Assembly: GCF_025151215.1 (NCBI RefSeq)
Contig: NZ_CP102286.1
Coordinates: forward strand, 3,596,001 to 3,660,000
DNA: 64,000 bases
Source of the DNA: Parabacteroides merdae ATCC 43184
GTDB taxonomy: Bacteria; Bacteroidota; Bacteroidia; Bacteroidales; Tannerellaceae
Direction of reading: 5' to 3'
Of the stretch, positions 41,912 through 50,881 are shown piece by piece (within the stretch, counting starts at the first letter, position 1; each line of letters starts with the position of its first letter). A program made the position numbers and the translations under genes. The notes beneath the pieces were generated by a model. It saw only the letters and a list, made by a program, of their open reading frames with translations. It did not search any database and was not told the origin of the DNA.

Positions 41912-44581
41912 TCAGAAGTTCGCGCTCAGCTGCATGACATAGGTACGGGGTGCGGAAACGAGCATCGGACGTGTGCTGTATTCTTTGTTGAACAAGTTAT
42001 TCACCATGAACTGGAAAGACAGTCCTTTCATGATCTTCACGCCAGCACGCAGGTCGACCACACAGTAGGGCGTGTTGTTTTTCGCCCAATAGGAATGAAG
42101 TGTTTGTCCGTTTACGTTGCCGAAGAGGATGTCGCGCACGTAGTCCATGATCTCCGGCTGTTCCTTCGCCCGTTCGTCCACCATCAGGTAGTCGACGGCC
42201 AGCGTTTTGCTTTTCCACACGATATTGGTCCCTAGTGTCAGTCGTTTCCATTGGAAGTCAAGGATGGCTTTCACTGTGTGTTTTTGGCGGTACTTCAGGT
42301 ATTTGGATGTATTGGACTTCTCTTTCATCTGCATCGGATCATCGTAGGTCGCCTCTTCTTCGTTCTTTTTCTTATAATCGGCGTCCTCAGGTTCGATGAA
42401 TACATATCCTAAGTTGTAGCTTAGCGTGGTATTGGGATTGAACGTGTAGACACCGTTCGTACTGACTTCCGCCCCGTAGATACGTGCTTTCGACACGTTA
42501 TAGAACTGGGCGCCGAATCCCGGCATCTGGCCTTGGGTGATCATGCTCAAGAGGTCGCGCACACCGTTGATATACTGAAAAGTCGTATTGTTGAAGATTC
42601 CGAAGCGAAATTCGATCATGTCGGTATATTGGGTATAAAATCCCGCCAAGTCGAAGAATCCCGTCAGGTTTCCGAACTTATATCCCTGTTTGAAGCCCAG
42701 TTCGGCATTTACACCTTTTTCGGCATTCACCTCTTTGTTCGGGTACACGCCGACACCGCCGATGTCCTTACGGGCATATTTCTCGGTCAGAGAGGGATAG
42801 CGGTAGCCTTGCCCGAAGCTGGCGCGGATAAAGCTGTAGTCGGCAAGTTGGTAGTTCAGTCCGGCGCGGAAGATCGGTTTGACCGGAATCTTGGTTCCGA
42901 ACAGTTTGGTATCCGCTTCCCGCAGGTAACCGTCCACCCGGTAGTATTCGGCACGCATGCCGGCCGATACGCTCAGGCGGTCGAAGAAACGCTGGTCGTA
43001 CTGGACGAACAGGGCGGCATTGTCGCTGTCGTGCGTCCCGGTGGTTTTCGAAACGCTTTTCATGTGTTCGTAGGTTGCCCCGGCGGTGATCTGACTTCCG
43101 CTGTCCCATTTCTTATTGAACTGGTAGTCTACATAGTAGGTGTAGTTTTTGTCCGTCCCTTTGGGAACATTCTCCTTGTTGTTGTTCATCACCCAGGAGA
43201 TCAGGTCGCAGTAATCGGCTGTCGTGGCAGTCGGGAATACCCCGTTCAGGATGTTTACGGCCCCGTCCACGATCCCGTTCAGGTCGCCTTGCAGTATCGG
43301 CTGGATCAGCGGGAAGAACGGGCTGTAGTCTCCGTTCTTGATGTTGTCGATATAGGCGTTGACTGTGACTGCATCGCTTCCCATATTGCCTAAGATGTCG
43401 TCGAGCGACTTATGGCTGGAGCTTCCGTCGATGATGTTGTCTCCCCGGTAATAGAAACGGGTCTTGATCTTATGCGAGGTATTGTTGGTCGGATTGGTAA
43501 AATTGAAGAACGGGTCGATATAGAAGGTGTTCCCCTTGCGACCCATGTTGGCGATGGATGACGGCTGGTAGACTTCTACCGGAGAACGCCAGATGAAGAA
43601 GTCGGCATATTTGTCGGCCAGATAATTGAAATTGAACCCGTAGTTCAGCAGTTTGCCCTCTTTCATCGGATGGTGGTATGTCATATTGCCTCCGAGTCGC
43701 AGACGCCGGTTGTATCCTTGATCGCGGTATCCGTCATCGGAAAACAGGTTGAGTCCGCCCGATACATCGAAGTTTCCGATCCGTCGTGCGTGCGAGACGT
43801 CTGCCCCTTCATATTCGTCATGAACCGGATGGTCGTATACTCCGACATAGGCGCGGGCACTTGTGGTCGGCGTGAGTCCCGGCCGTTTCGTGCGGATGTT
43901 GATCACCCCGTTCAAGGCCGATGAGCCGTAGAGCACAGAGGAAGCACCCTTCATCACCTCTACCTGTTCGATATTTTCGAGCGGGACGATGTTCCAGTTG
44001 ATCACTCCGTTGCCCGAACTTAGAGCGCTCATACCGTCTACCAACACAAGGCTGCGTGAACCGACCCCGTATGTCCATCCGTTCCCACCCCGTATGGAGG
44101 GTTGCTTGTCGTTGATATCCACACCCGGCATTGTGTTCAGTGTCGAACTCAGGTCGGTAGGGGCCTGCTTGGCGATATCGCCTGCTTTCAGCAGGTCCAT
44201 CGAAACGGTGACATCGCTTAGTTTCTGTTCGAAGCGTCCGGCACTGACCACTACGTCTCCCAATAGGTTCGTTTTGATGTTCATATAGACATCTTTTGTT
44301 TTGGTATCCCCCTTGCGGAGTATCAGCGGGAGTTGTTCGTTCTCGTACCCGATGTAACTGAACAGGAGGTCGATCCCACCGTCCGGCAACGCGATTTCAT
44401 AGGCTCCGTCGGCATCCGATATGGTTCCGTTCGTATCCCCGTTTATTTTCTTGTAGGTGATGTTGACGCCCGGTAGCGGTTCATGGGTTTCCGCATCATA
44501 AACGTGCCCTTTCACCATTTGTCCGAATGCGGTCCCGGTGAAAAGTGACAGGGCGAAAATCAAGATATATAGCTTTCTCAT
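41912..44581 (-). CDS. TonB-dependent receptor (CarboxypepD-like plus plug)
   Basis: 889-residue outer-membrane receptor. Signal peptide (1-20), CarboxypepD-regulatory-like domain (about 24-105), plug domain (about 120-235, with PSIRGGNGWTYGVGSRSLVLVDGMSAL and KGASSVLYGSSALNGVINIRTKRPG), and a 22-strand barrel ending NLFNKEYSTRPMLVSAPRTYVMQLSANF. No SusD follows, so it resembles vitamin, metal or siderophore receptors (BtuB/FepA-like) more than glycan importers. It is downstream of the DUF4925 lipoprotein gene by 11 bp in the same operon. Ligand unknown. Confidence 0.93.
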   Translation of the reverse strand: MRKLYILIFALSLFTGTAFGQMVKGHVYDAETHEPLPGVNITYKKINGDTNGTISDADGAYEIALPDGGIDLLFSYIGYENEQLPLILRKGDTKTKDVYMNIKTNLLGDVVVSAGRFEQKLSDVTVSMDLLKAGDIAKQAPTDLSSTLNTMPGVDINDKQPSIRGGNGWTYGVGSRSLVLVDGMSALSSGNGVINWNIVPLENIEQVEVMKGASSVLYGSSALNGVINIRTKRPGLTPTTSARAYVGVYDHPVHDEYEGADVSHARRIGNFDVSGGLNLFSDDGYRDQGYNRRLRLGGNMTYHHPMKEGKLLNYGFNFNYLADKYADFFIWRSPVEVYQPSSIANMGRKGNTFYIDPFFNFTNPTNNTSHKIKTRFYYRGDNIIDGSSSHKSLDDILGNMGSDAVTVNAYIDNIKNGDYSPFFPLIQPILQGDLNGIVDGAVNILNGVFPTATTADYCDLISWVMNNNKENVPKGTDKNYTYYVDYQFNKKWDSGSQITAGATYEHMKSVSKTTGTHDSDNAALFVQYDQRFFDRLSVSAGMRAEYYRVDGYLREADTKLFGTKIPVKPIFRAGLNYQLADYSFIRASFGQGYRYPSLTEKYARKDIGGVGVYPNKEVNAEKGVNAELGFKQGYKFGNLTGFFDLAGFYTQYTDMIEFRFGIFNNTTFQYINGVRDLLSMITQGQMPGFGAQFYNVSKARIYGAEVSTNGVYTFNPNTTLSYNLGYVFIEPEDADYKKKNEEEATYDDPMQMKEKSNTSKYLKYRQKHTVKAILDFQWKRLTLGTNIVWKSKTLAVDYLMVDERAKEQPEIMDYVRDILFGNVNGQTLHSYWAKNNTPYCVVDLRAGVKIMKGLSFQFMVNNLFNKEYSTRPMLVSAPRTYVMQLSANF

Positions 44582-44592
44582 ATAAAATGCTT

Positions 44593-45783
44593 TTAATTGA
44601 TGTTTTTGTCTTTGTACAAATAGATACCGATCTCAATGGGGATTGTGCTCAGCTCTTGGCTCAACTGGTCCAAGATCGTACCGAACGTCTTTCCTTTCAG
44701 GAGTATGGCTGCGATACTTACGAACTGGGGCGGGATCAGGTTGCCGATCAGATCCATGACAGGTGCGTTAAGCGTCTTTTCCGGAATAAAGACTTTCACG
44801 ATCTCCAGCAAGGCGAACAATTCCTGTATTTCCGATTTGTCGAGGAGCAGGATGAGATCACCTTTTGCCGGGTCTTCGCTTTCGCGAATTGTCATTTTAA
44901 TACCGGTTGTAGACCAAGTATTGATCTTCTGGTAGGCTGCCAGCAGCGCATTTTCCATAGAGCTATCCCCAGAGTTGGCTTTCGTCTGTCTGTTTATCAT
45001 CACTTGGCGGATGATCATGTCGATCTGCGGGATTACATATAAGGATGTATTGTCGTTCACATAATAAGTCGCCAGGTTGGGAGGTGAAGCGTTCCAGTCG
45101 TTTGCCGGATGTTTGACGTAGTTGCCTATCAGACTTCCTATTCGGACCGAGTCGGGCAGGGGAGCATAGCGGGCGATGATGTTTCCGTCCGCCTGGAAGG
45201 TCAGACCGTCGAGCAGGGAACTGATCAGGTTGCTGACCAGTTTGCCGCCCACCAGGTTATACAGCATTCCGATCATCGTCTGCATGCTGCCATTGTCTAC
45301 ATTGTAATAAGAGGCATTTTCGTGGGCGACATACCAGGTACCGTTCATTGTCAGCCGGTTCTCTGGAATCGTGATGTCCGACAGTTCCAGTATCAATTTT
45401 CCGGTCTGTATACTACCCAGATAATGAAATGCCGTACCGGTTGAGGTTGTCACGCCTCCACTGAAAGAATAGCTGCCGGAACCTGCTGTCAGAGAGATGC
45501 CGGGGATAGCCGTTTCTGTATCGTGCGGTAGTACATATTTAAGAATGAGGAGTGCGGTTTTCCCGTCATCCGTCTTAAATTCCACATCTTTTCCGATAAA
45601 TGTATTCCCGTTATAGCTCAAAATAAGGGAATCCCCGTTTGCAGGGGCACTTAGTTTGTTAGAATAGGTCCCGCTTAGTTCCGCCGGGGAAAGGCCATCA
45701 TAATCATCCTCGTCATTGCAGGATATCAAGAGAATAGCCAGCATCATGGCGCAAAGTAAACTGCATATTGATTTTCTGTCCAT
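44593..45783 (-). CDS. DUF4925-type lipoprotein
   Basis: 396 residues. Lipobox LLISC with Cys22 followed by NDEDD, an acidic context that in Bacteroidetes favours surface export. The mature part has two halves: an N-terminal beta-rich GTYSNKLSAPANGDSLILSYNG region and a C-terminal helical half. The family name DUF4925 fits but no function is known. First gene of an operon with a TonB receptor; it may be its surface partner in place of SusD (inference). Divergent from an AraC-type regulator. Confidence 0.78.
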   Translation of the reverse strand: MDRKSICSLLCAMMLAILLISCNDEDDYDGLSPAELSGTYSNKLSAPANGDSLILSYNGNTFIGKDVEFKTDDGKTALLILKYVLPHDTETAIPGISLTAGSGSYSFSGGVTTSTGTAFHYLGSIQTGKLILELSDITIPENRLTMNGTWYVAHENASYYNVDNGSMQTMIGMLYNLVGGKLVSNLISSLLDGLTFQADGNIIARYAPLPDSVRIGSLIGNYVKHPANDWNASPPNLATYYVNDNTSLYVIPQIDMIIRQVMINRQTKANSGDSSMENALLAAYQKINTWSTTGIKMTIRESEDPAKGDLILLLDKSEIQELFALLEIVKVFIPEKTLNAPVMDLIGNLIPPQFVSIAAILLKGKTFGTILDQLSQELSTIPIEIGIYLYKDKNIN

Positions 45784-45910
45784 ATGTTTCGCTTTTAGTC
45801 ATATTATAGGATGATACAAAGAACAGGCTTAAGTTTGAAACAAACAATCTCCATGTTTGGGAATAAATATTCTATTTTTAAGATTGTTAGGTGAACTAAG
45901 CATATTTTGC

Positions 45911-45918
45911 TACTTTTG
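45911..45918 (+). promoter_or_regulatory. -7 box of the AraC-type regulator gene
   Basis: TACTTTTG, exact TAnnTTTG, 21 bp before ATG 45940. It lies inside the longer open frame that starts at TTG 45907, which decides for the downstream ATG. Confidence 0.55.
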
Positions 45919-45939
45919 AAACAACAAAACGATGTTTTT

Positions 45940-46791
45940 ATGAAGATTGACGTTGACTTGCCTAAATTCGATATTCCGAAAGATTTTATCGTAGGCGATG
46001 GTATTATGGGTGACATCCTGAACATGTACGGGCTTTTTCCCTGCAAGATAAAAGCGGGCGTGTTTGCTTTTTGCACGCGGGGGACGATCCGTGTGACGAT
46101 AAATCTGGATGAACATACGGCGCGGGCGAACGATTTCATCACTTTGCTGCCCAATACCTTTATCCAGATTCATGAAGTGTCGGAAGATGCGGAAGTCTGT
46201 TTCGTCGCTTTTTCTTCCCGTTTTCTGGAAAGCATCAATTTTATCCGGACGATCTCCAACTTGATTGTTACGATCATCGAGAATCCGGTAGTCCCTTTGT
46301 CCGGTAATGCCGCCGCTATCTATAAAGATTTTTTCTCCTTGCTGGTACGGGCTGACAACGCTCCGGACTCTATCCTCTTTACCGACAGTTTGAAACCGGT
46401 CCTTGACCTGCTGATCCAAGGGGTGGTCAATATGTACAGGAGGTTCAATACCTGGAAAGAACCGGTCCTGAGCCGTGATAAGGAGATCGCTCGCGAGTTC
46501 GTGCAGCTTGTCTGGCAATATTATACGAAAGAGCGGAGTGCCTCTTTCTATGCAGGAAAGTTGCGGATCACCTTGCCTCATTTCTGCTACGTGATCAAAA
46601 AGACGACCGGGATGACAGCCCTCGATATTATTGCCAACGTCGTGATAATGGATGCCAAAGCCCAACTGAAATCAACGAATCTCCCGATAAAGGAAATCTC
46701 TATCGGACTGGGCTACAGCAACGTCGCTTTCTTCGACAAGTATTTCCGTCGCTACGTGGGGATATCACCGCTGGAGTATCGCAACAGCTAA
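45940..46791 (+). CDS. AraC-family transcriptional regulator
   Basis: 283 residues from ATG 45940. N-terminal cupin-like sensing part (about 1-150, with GTIRVTINLDEHTARANDFITLLPNTFI) and a C-terminal AraC DNA-binding domain (about 185-283) with two HTHs: SASFYAGKLRITLPHFCYVIKKTTG and LPIKEISIGLGYSNVAFFDKYFRRYVGISPLEYR. Divergent from the DUF4925/TonB-receptor operon, so it may control that operon. The MFS gene downstream is convergent, with 10 bp between stops. Confidence 0.9.
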   Translation: MKIDVDLPKFDIPKDFIVGDGIMGDILNMYGLFPCKIKAGVFAFCTRGTIRVTINLDEHTARANDFITLLPNTFIQIHEVSEDAEVCFVAFSSRFLESINFIRTISNLIVTIIENPVVPLSGNAAAIYKDFFSLLVRADNAPDSILFTDSLKPVLDLLIQGVVNMYRRFNTWKEPVLSRDKEIAREFVQLVWQYYTKERSASFYAGKLRITLPHFCYVIKKTTGMTALDIIANVVIMDAKAQLKSTNLPIKEISIGLGYSNVAFFDKYFRRYVGISPLEYRNS

Positions 46792-46801
46792 GCCAACCAT
46801 C

Positions 46802-48001
46802 TTATCTCAATTTGTTCCGGTTGAAATGAGGACCTGCTTTCAATAAAAAGAACAGTGTCGAAAAAATTGTCAGGCACGCCCCGAACAGGTAAGCGTAGTT
46901 GAATCCCCCGAAAGCCTGTGCGATGCTTCCGCCTATCATCAGCCCGATCCCGATCCCCACATCCCAACTGGTGAGATAGGTGGAAGTCGCTGTCCCCCTC
47001 TGGCTGTTGGGAGCGAGGTTCACGAACAGTGTGTTGAAAGCCGGGAACATCGTACCGAATGCGACTCCTTGTGAAAGGGCGATCCCGATATACAGATAAG
47101 AAGTGAAAGCCGAATTCCACTGCATCAGCCTTTCCAGAGCTGCCAGCCCGAAGAAGCTGGCGGCGGCAAGATACATCCCCAACGAGATGACCAGCGTGAT
47201 TCTCCCTTTGTCGACCTGCCGCCCGGAGAACATGCGCGAGACGGCCAGACCGATCGCCATAAAGGTGAAATATAATCCCGAATTGACGGAAATCCCGATC
47301 TCATCGGCATACATGGCCACATATGTGGTTGTCATGCCGTAGGGTATGGAGAGCAGCAGTAAGGAGATGCCAGCCCAAGTGCCTTTCACCAAAAAGAAAC
47401 GGTCCAGCGAGATCGGTTCTTTCTTTATCGGCTGTTTCCGCGGTGTCTTTACCAAATAGGCCATGATGAAGCCGAGGAGGCAGGAAAGGAGAGAGCAGGC
47501 GAAAATCGTTTCGTAGGAGAAGCTGGTGTGCATGAACAGCCCTGTCATCGGTCCGAAACTCATGGCCGTATTGTTTGCCAGCCCGTAATAACCGATCCCC
47601 TCGCCACGGCGGGAGGAGGGCAGGATGTCGATCACGATCGTATTGCCCGACACCGTCACCATGCCGAAGGCGAAGCCGTGCAGGATACGGAGCACGATGA
47701 AGATGCTCAGCAGGCTGGCGATCATATATCCGGCGAAGATGACCATGAAGACGGAGTAGGCTAAAAGGTACAACGGCCGTCTGGCGAATGTGTCCAGCAG
47801 GTATCCGGAGAACGGACGAATACAGAGGGCAGCAATAGTATAGCACGAAAGGATAAAACCGATCATCGATTTATCCGCATCGAACTGGTCCTGCAAGTAA
47901 AACGGCAGGATCGGCAATATCAGATAAAATGCGAAGAACAGCAAAAAGTTGGCTGCTAAGATATAGCAGAAGCTGGGTGATATAAGTTTGTCTTTTGCCA
48001 T
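46802..48001 (-). CDS. MFS transporter
   Basis: 399 residues with twelve hydrophobic segments. It shows the MFS signature in loop 2-3 (RPFSGYLLDTFARRPLYLLA) and motif in TM5 region (YGLANNTAMSFGPMTGLF), pointing to a drug:H+ antiporter-like group. Substrate unknown. It is 18 bp after pdxB, in a probable operon with pdxB. Confidence 0.9.
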   Translation of the reverse strand: MAKDKLISPSFCYILAANFLLFFAFYLILPILPFYLQDQFDADKSMIGFILSCYTIAALCIRPFSGYLLDTFARRPLYLLAYSVFMVIFAGYMIASLLSIFIVLRILHGFAFGMVTVSGNTIVIDILPSSRRGEGIGYYGLANNTAMSFGPMTGLFMHTSFSYETIFACSLLSCLLGFIMAYLVKTPRKQPIKKEPISLDRFFLVKGTWAGISLLLLSIPYGMTTTYVAMYADEIGISVNSGLYFTFMAIGLAVSRMFSGRQVDKGRITLVISLGMYLAAASFFGLAALERLMQWNSAFTSYLYIGIALSQGVAFGTMFPAFNTLFVNLAPNSQRGTATSTYLTSWDVGIGIGLMIGGSIAQAFGGFNYAYLFGACLTIFSTLFFLLKAGPHFNRNKLR

Positions 48002-48019
48002 TGTTTCATTTTGTTTGTG

Positions 48020-49132
48020 TTATTGTTGGATTCCGAACCCCAATCTTCGGAGCTGTCCGGTTTCTTCCGGGGTCGCATGGACGATTGTGTATGCACCGTA
48101 TTCTCTTGGGTGATGATAGTTTGTCCGGAACCACTCGAATCTGTCGGGATTTTCCCGTAGCGCCCGGTCTATGGCAAGCGGGTTAAAACTGGTGAGGATC
48201 GCTTGTTCGATCCGGTTTCTGTCAAACCGATTCAAGTCGATAACCGGAGTTTCGGGAGCTGGCGGAATCACTTCGCTGATCTTCTCGATCTTCACTTGGA
48301 AGAATTTTTCGATGTTTTTCAGACACATACGCGTACCATTGGCTTTCCCGTCTGCCGAGAAACCGGCAATATGCGGGGTGGCTATCGTGGCCAGTTCCAA
48401 TAATTCCCGGTTTATATCCGGTTCGTTTTCCCAACAGTCCAAGATCAGTTCACTGATCTTACCCTCTTTCCGGGCATGCAATAGGGCATCCGTATCATGG
48501 ACGGCTCCTCTGGATGCGTTGACGAACCAAGGTTTCCGTTGGAGCTTGCGGAAGAAGTCTTCTCCTGCCAGGTGGCGGGTGGCAAAACGGCCTTCTTTTG
48601 TCAGCGGCGTGTGGAAGGTGACGATGTCGGCTTGCTCTGCGATCGTCTCCAGTGAGACGAAACCGTCTTTCCCCTCCTTCTCCGCACGTGGCGGGTCGTT
48701 GCGGAGCACGTTCATCCCGTAGGCCGAGCATAACTTCTCCACCTCTTTTCCGACATGACCGACACCGACGATCCCGATCGTCTTCCCCTGTAGGGGTTCA
48801 CCCTTGCGAAGCGCGATCGTGACCAATCCGGAAAGCACATATTGGGCGACCGAGACGGCATTGCATCCCGGTGAGTTCTTCCAGGTGATACCTGCCTTAT
48901 CACAATACCGGGTGTCGATATGGTCGAAACCTATTGTAGCGCTGGTAATCAGTTTCACCCGGCTTCCTTCGAGCAGTTCGCGGGTACATTTATCGATACT
49001 CCGTACGATCAGTATGTCTGCATCTTGTACGTTTTCTGGTGTAAACTCTTTAGAAGTGAGATACTTTACCTCTGCGATCGGTTCTGCGATTCCTTTCAGA
49101 AAAGGAACGGTATTGTCGGCGACTATTTTCAT
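48020..49132 (-). CDS. pdxB: 4-phosphoerythronate dehydrogenase
   Basis: 370 residues. D-2-hydroxyacid dehydrogenase family; it oxidises 4-phospho-D-erythronate in pyridoxal 5'-phosphate synthesis. N-terminal KIVADNTVPFLKG and TSATIGFDHID, nucleotide-binding GKTIGIVGVGHVGKEVEKL (about 114-132), catalytic Arg in NASRGAVHDTDALL, Glu in CWENEPDI and His in TPHIAGFSADGKANGT. The PdxB-specific C-terminal dimerisation domain (about 285-370) distinguishes it from SerA. Its own -7 box lies just upstream. Confidence 0.95.
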   Translation of the reverse strand: MKIVADNTVPFLKGIAEPIAEVKYLTSKEFTPENVQDADILIVRSIDKCTRELLEGSRVKLITSATIGFDHIDTRYCDKAGITWKNSPGCNAVSVAQYVLSGLVTIALRKGEPLQGKTIGIVGVGHVGKEVEKLCSAYGMNVLRNDPPRAEKEGKDGFVSLETIAEQADIVTFHTPLTKEGRFATRHLAGEDFFRKLQRKPWFVNASRGAVHDTDALLHARKEGKISELILDCWENEPDINRELLELATIATPHIAGFSADGKANGTRMCLKNIEKFFQVKIEKISEVIPPAPETPVIDLNRFDRNRIEQAILTSFNPLAIDRALRENPDRFEWFRTNYHHPREYGAYTIVHATPEETGQLRRLGFGIQQ

Positions 49133-49155
49133 CTTGCTGTCCTTTTTCGAGAAGA

Positions 49156-49163
49156 CAAAGGTA
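49156..49163 (-). promoter_or_regulatory. -7 box for pdxB
   Basis: Minus-strand TACCTTTG, exact TAnnTTTG, 24 bp before the pdxB start. It sits against the stop of the upstream gene. Confidence 0.5.
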
Positions 49164-49167
49164 GGGA

Positions 49168-50022
49168 TTATTTTCCAATCTTGACATAATTCAACCGCGT
49201 GTACTGTATGCCATAACTTTCAACCGTCGCGGCGATACATGCCGAAGAGATGTGTAGCACTTCACCCGGCCGGTAGGCATGTTCCAGGGAGGGCAACTGT
49301 CCGGATGCATGGCTGGGATTGCCGGATGCAAAGGTCAGGTTGACCAGGTTGCCGCTCGCATCGATGGCCGTCAGGCGCTGGCGTACGAAGAAGACCGGAG
49401 TCGTCCCGATGACGCAGGTCCTGTATGGGTCGTCTTCTACCCGTACTTTGGTTATTTTCAGGGTGAGATTGGACAGCTTGTCCCCTTTCTTTCCTAAGAA
49501 ACGGCTGGTGGGACGTGGCTGGTATTTCTTTTTTAGCATCTTGTCCAGGTAGACGCAGTTGTAGGCTTGTGCCATTTTGACGAAACGTTCTTGCTTGGGG
49601 ATGATAGGGGTATATTTAAAGGCGATCCAGTTCACGTAGCCCGGATCTATCCGCAAGATTTCATACAGGAAGTGTCCGCGGTATTTGCCGAAAGCGATCA
49701 GGTCATCTCCGTGTGTCGACATCCTCTTTTCATTGTAGTCCGTGACCAGGATCTGTCGGTTGGCATACCACAATTCGGAAGTGACGATGCGCAGCGACTG
49801 GATAATGTCCGGTTTCAAATCTTCGATAAACAAGATGCACCGCCTGTCAAGTAGAGGCGTGTAGAACCACAGGCTGTAGTCCGGATGTCCTTCCCTCGGT
49901 AAAACCACAAGGTAACATCCCGCCTCCTTATAAGAGGCTTTCCCTTGGTTGTAAACATTCAACTTCTCATAAAGGAGTTCCTGTTCCGCCTCTGTGATAT
50001 TGGGTAATCTGGGGTTTGCCAT
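49168..50022 (-). CDS. Protein with exonuclease-X-C-terminal-like motif
   Basis: 284 residues, soluble. Residues about 112-135 read FGKYRGHFLYEILRIDPGYVNWIAFKY, the pattern of the ExoX-like C-terminal domain (FGK..G....I...DPGY..W), a small module found at the end of DnaQ-like nucleases. No DEDD nuclease domain is present. The C-terminal half looks beta-rich (LKITKVRVEDDPYRTCVIG) and may be an OB-like fold. Function unknown; a nucleic-acid-binding role is inference. Upstream of pdxB by 35 bp, same strand. Confidence 0.65.
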   Translation of the reverse strand: MANPRLPNITEAEQELLYEKLNVYNQGKASYKEAGCYLVVLPREGHPDYSLWFYTPLLDRRCILFIEDLKPDIIQSLRIVTSELWYANRQILVTDYNEKRMSTHGDDLIAFGKYRGHFLYEILRIDPGYVNWIAFKYTPIIPKQERFVKMAQAYNCVYLDKMLKKKYQPRPTSRFLGKKGDKLSNLTLKITKVRVEDDPYRTCVIGTTPVFFVRQRLTAIDASGNLVNLTFASGNPSHASGQLPSLEHAYRPGEVLHISSACIAATVESYGIQYTRLNYVKIGK

Positions 50023-50881
50023 ATTGTTACCTCCTTTTTATGTTTTGACACATTGCCCGTTTTGCGTTTACCGTGCACTATGGACAGATTCAACTGTTTT
50101 AGCACTGTCTTTGTTCCAAAATCATGTGCTGAAGTCAATCTTTATTCATGCCGTTCATGCTGACAATATGAGTTGTGAACGAAGATCGAGAAAAATATTG
50201 ATAATATCCATGTATTTCTAACTTTAATTGTTCATTTTCTTAGATTCAAACCACCTATTTGGTTTCACCGCCTTTTGAAATATTTTGATTATCAAATTGT
50301 ATGGGTGGGTGAAGGTGAACATCGGGACTACCTTCAACTTAAAAATTTGCTTTCACCCTTGTTTTGTCCCGATCTCGGTTGACTATGTTCCCCTCCCGTC
50401 TCTTATCCAAAGCGATTTATTTAAGTGCAAAATAAAGCGATTATGGGAGTGCATAATATGCATATATTATAGATATTAAAACTCATCTTATATTCTTTTT
50501 TATTATCGACCAGGGTCGAAAGCCTTTTTGCCCATTGTCGAAAACCTTTTTGCCCAAGGTCGAAAAGGCTTTCGACAATGGGCAAAAGCTCTATGGTTTT
50601 ATAGCTTGGCGATAGAAACATGGCAGTTGTCGGTTTATAACACTCTTTCCGTACTCAGCTTATTTTTTTGATGAAGGCAACTGTGACCGGTGAAGGCACT
50701 TTTACTCTTTGCATTTACCCTTTAATGGTCTTGTAATTAAATTATTATGCACGTAGGTGAAGATGAATCCTTCTATCGTCCGGTAAACATCTCGGATAAC
50801 GATTGGCGGGATATCGTCTATTTCCAGCAGGCGGATGGCGTTATGCTGGTAGAGGGAACCGCTTTGGCAGTTATAAAATAT
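50023..50881. other. Gene-free region with one repeat
   Basis: About 860 bp with no credible gene. The part 50023-50431 shows nothing I recognise except two T-rich stretches. The part 50432-50697 is repeat copy 2. The small ORFs here (e.g. minus 50421-50621 and plus 50747-51043) lie over the repeat or over the end of the next gene. Confidence 0.7.
50432..50697. repeat. Intergenic repeat, copy 2 (first copy at 1-248)
   Basis: Aligns with 1-248, best over 50504-50620, including the GTCGAAA/TTTTTGCCC units. Its right arm (GGCTTTCGACAATGGGC, 50567-50583) pairs with the second unit (GCCCATTGTCGAAAACC), whereas in copy 1 the right arm pairs with the first. The segment TGAAGGC is doubled near 50671 and 50691. 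Confidence 0.85.
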
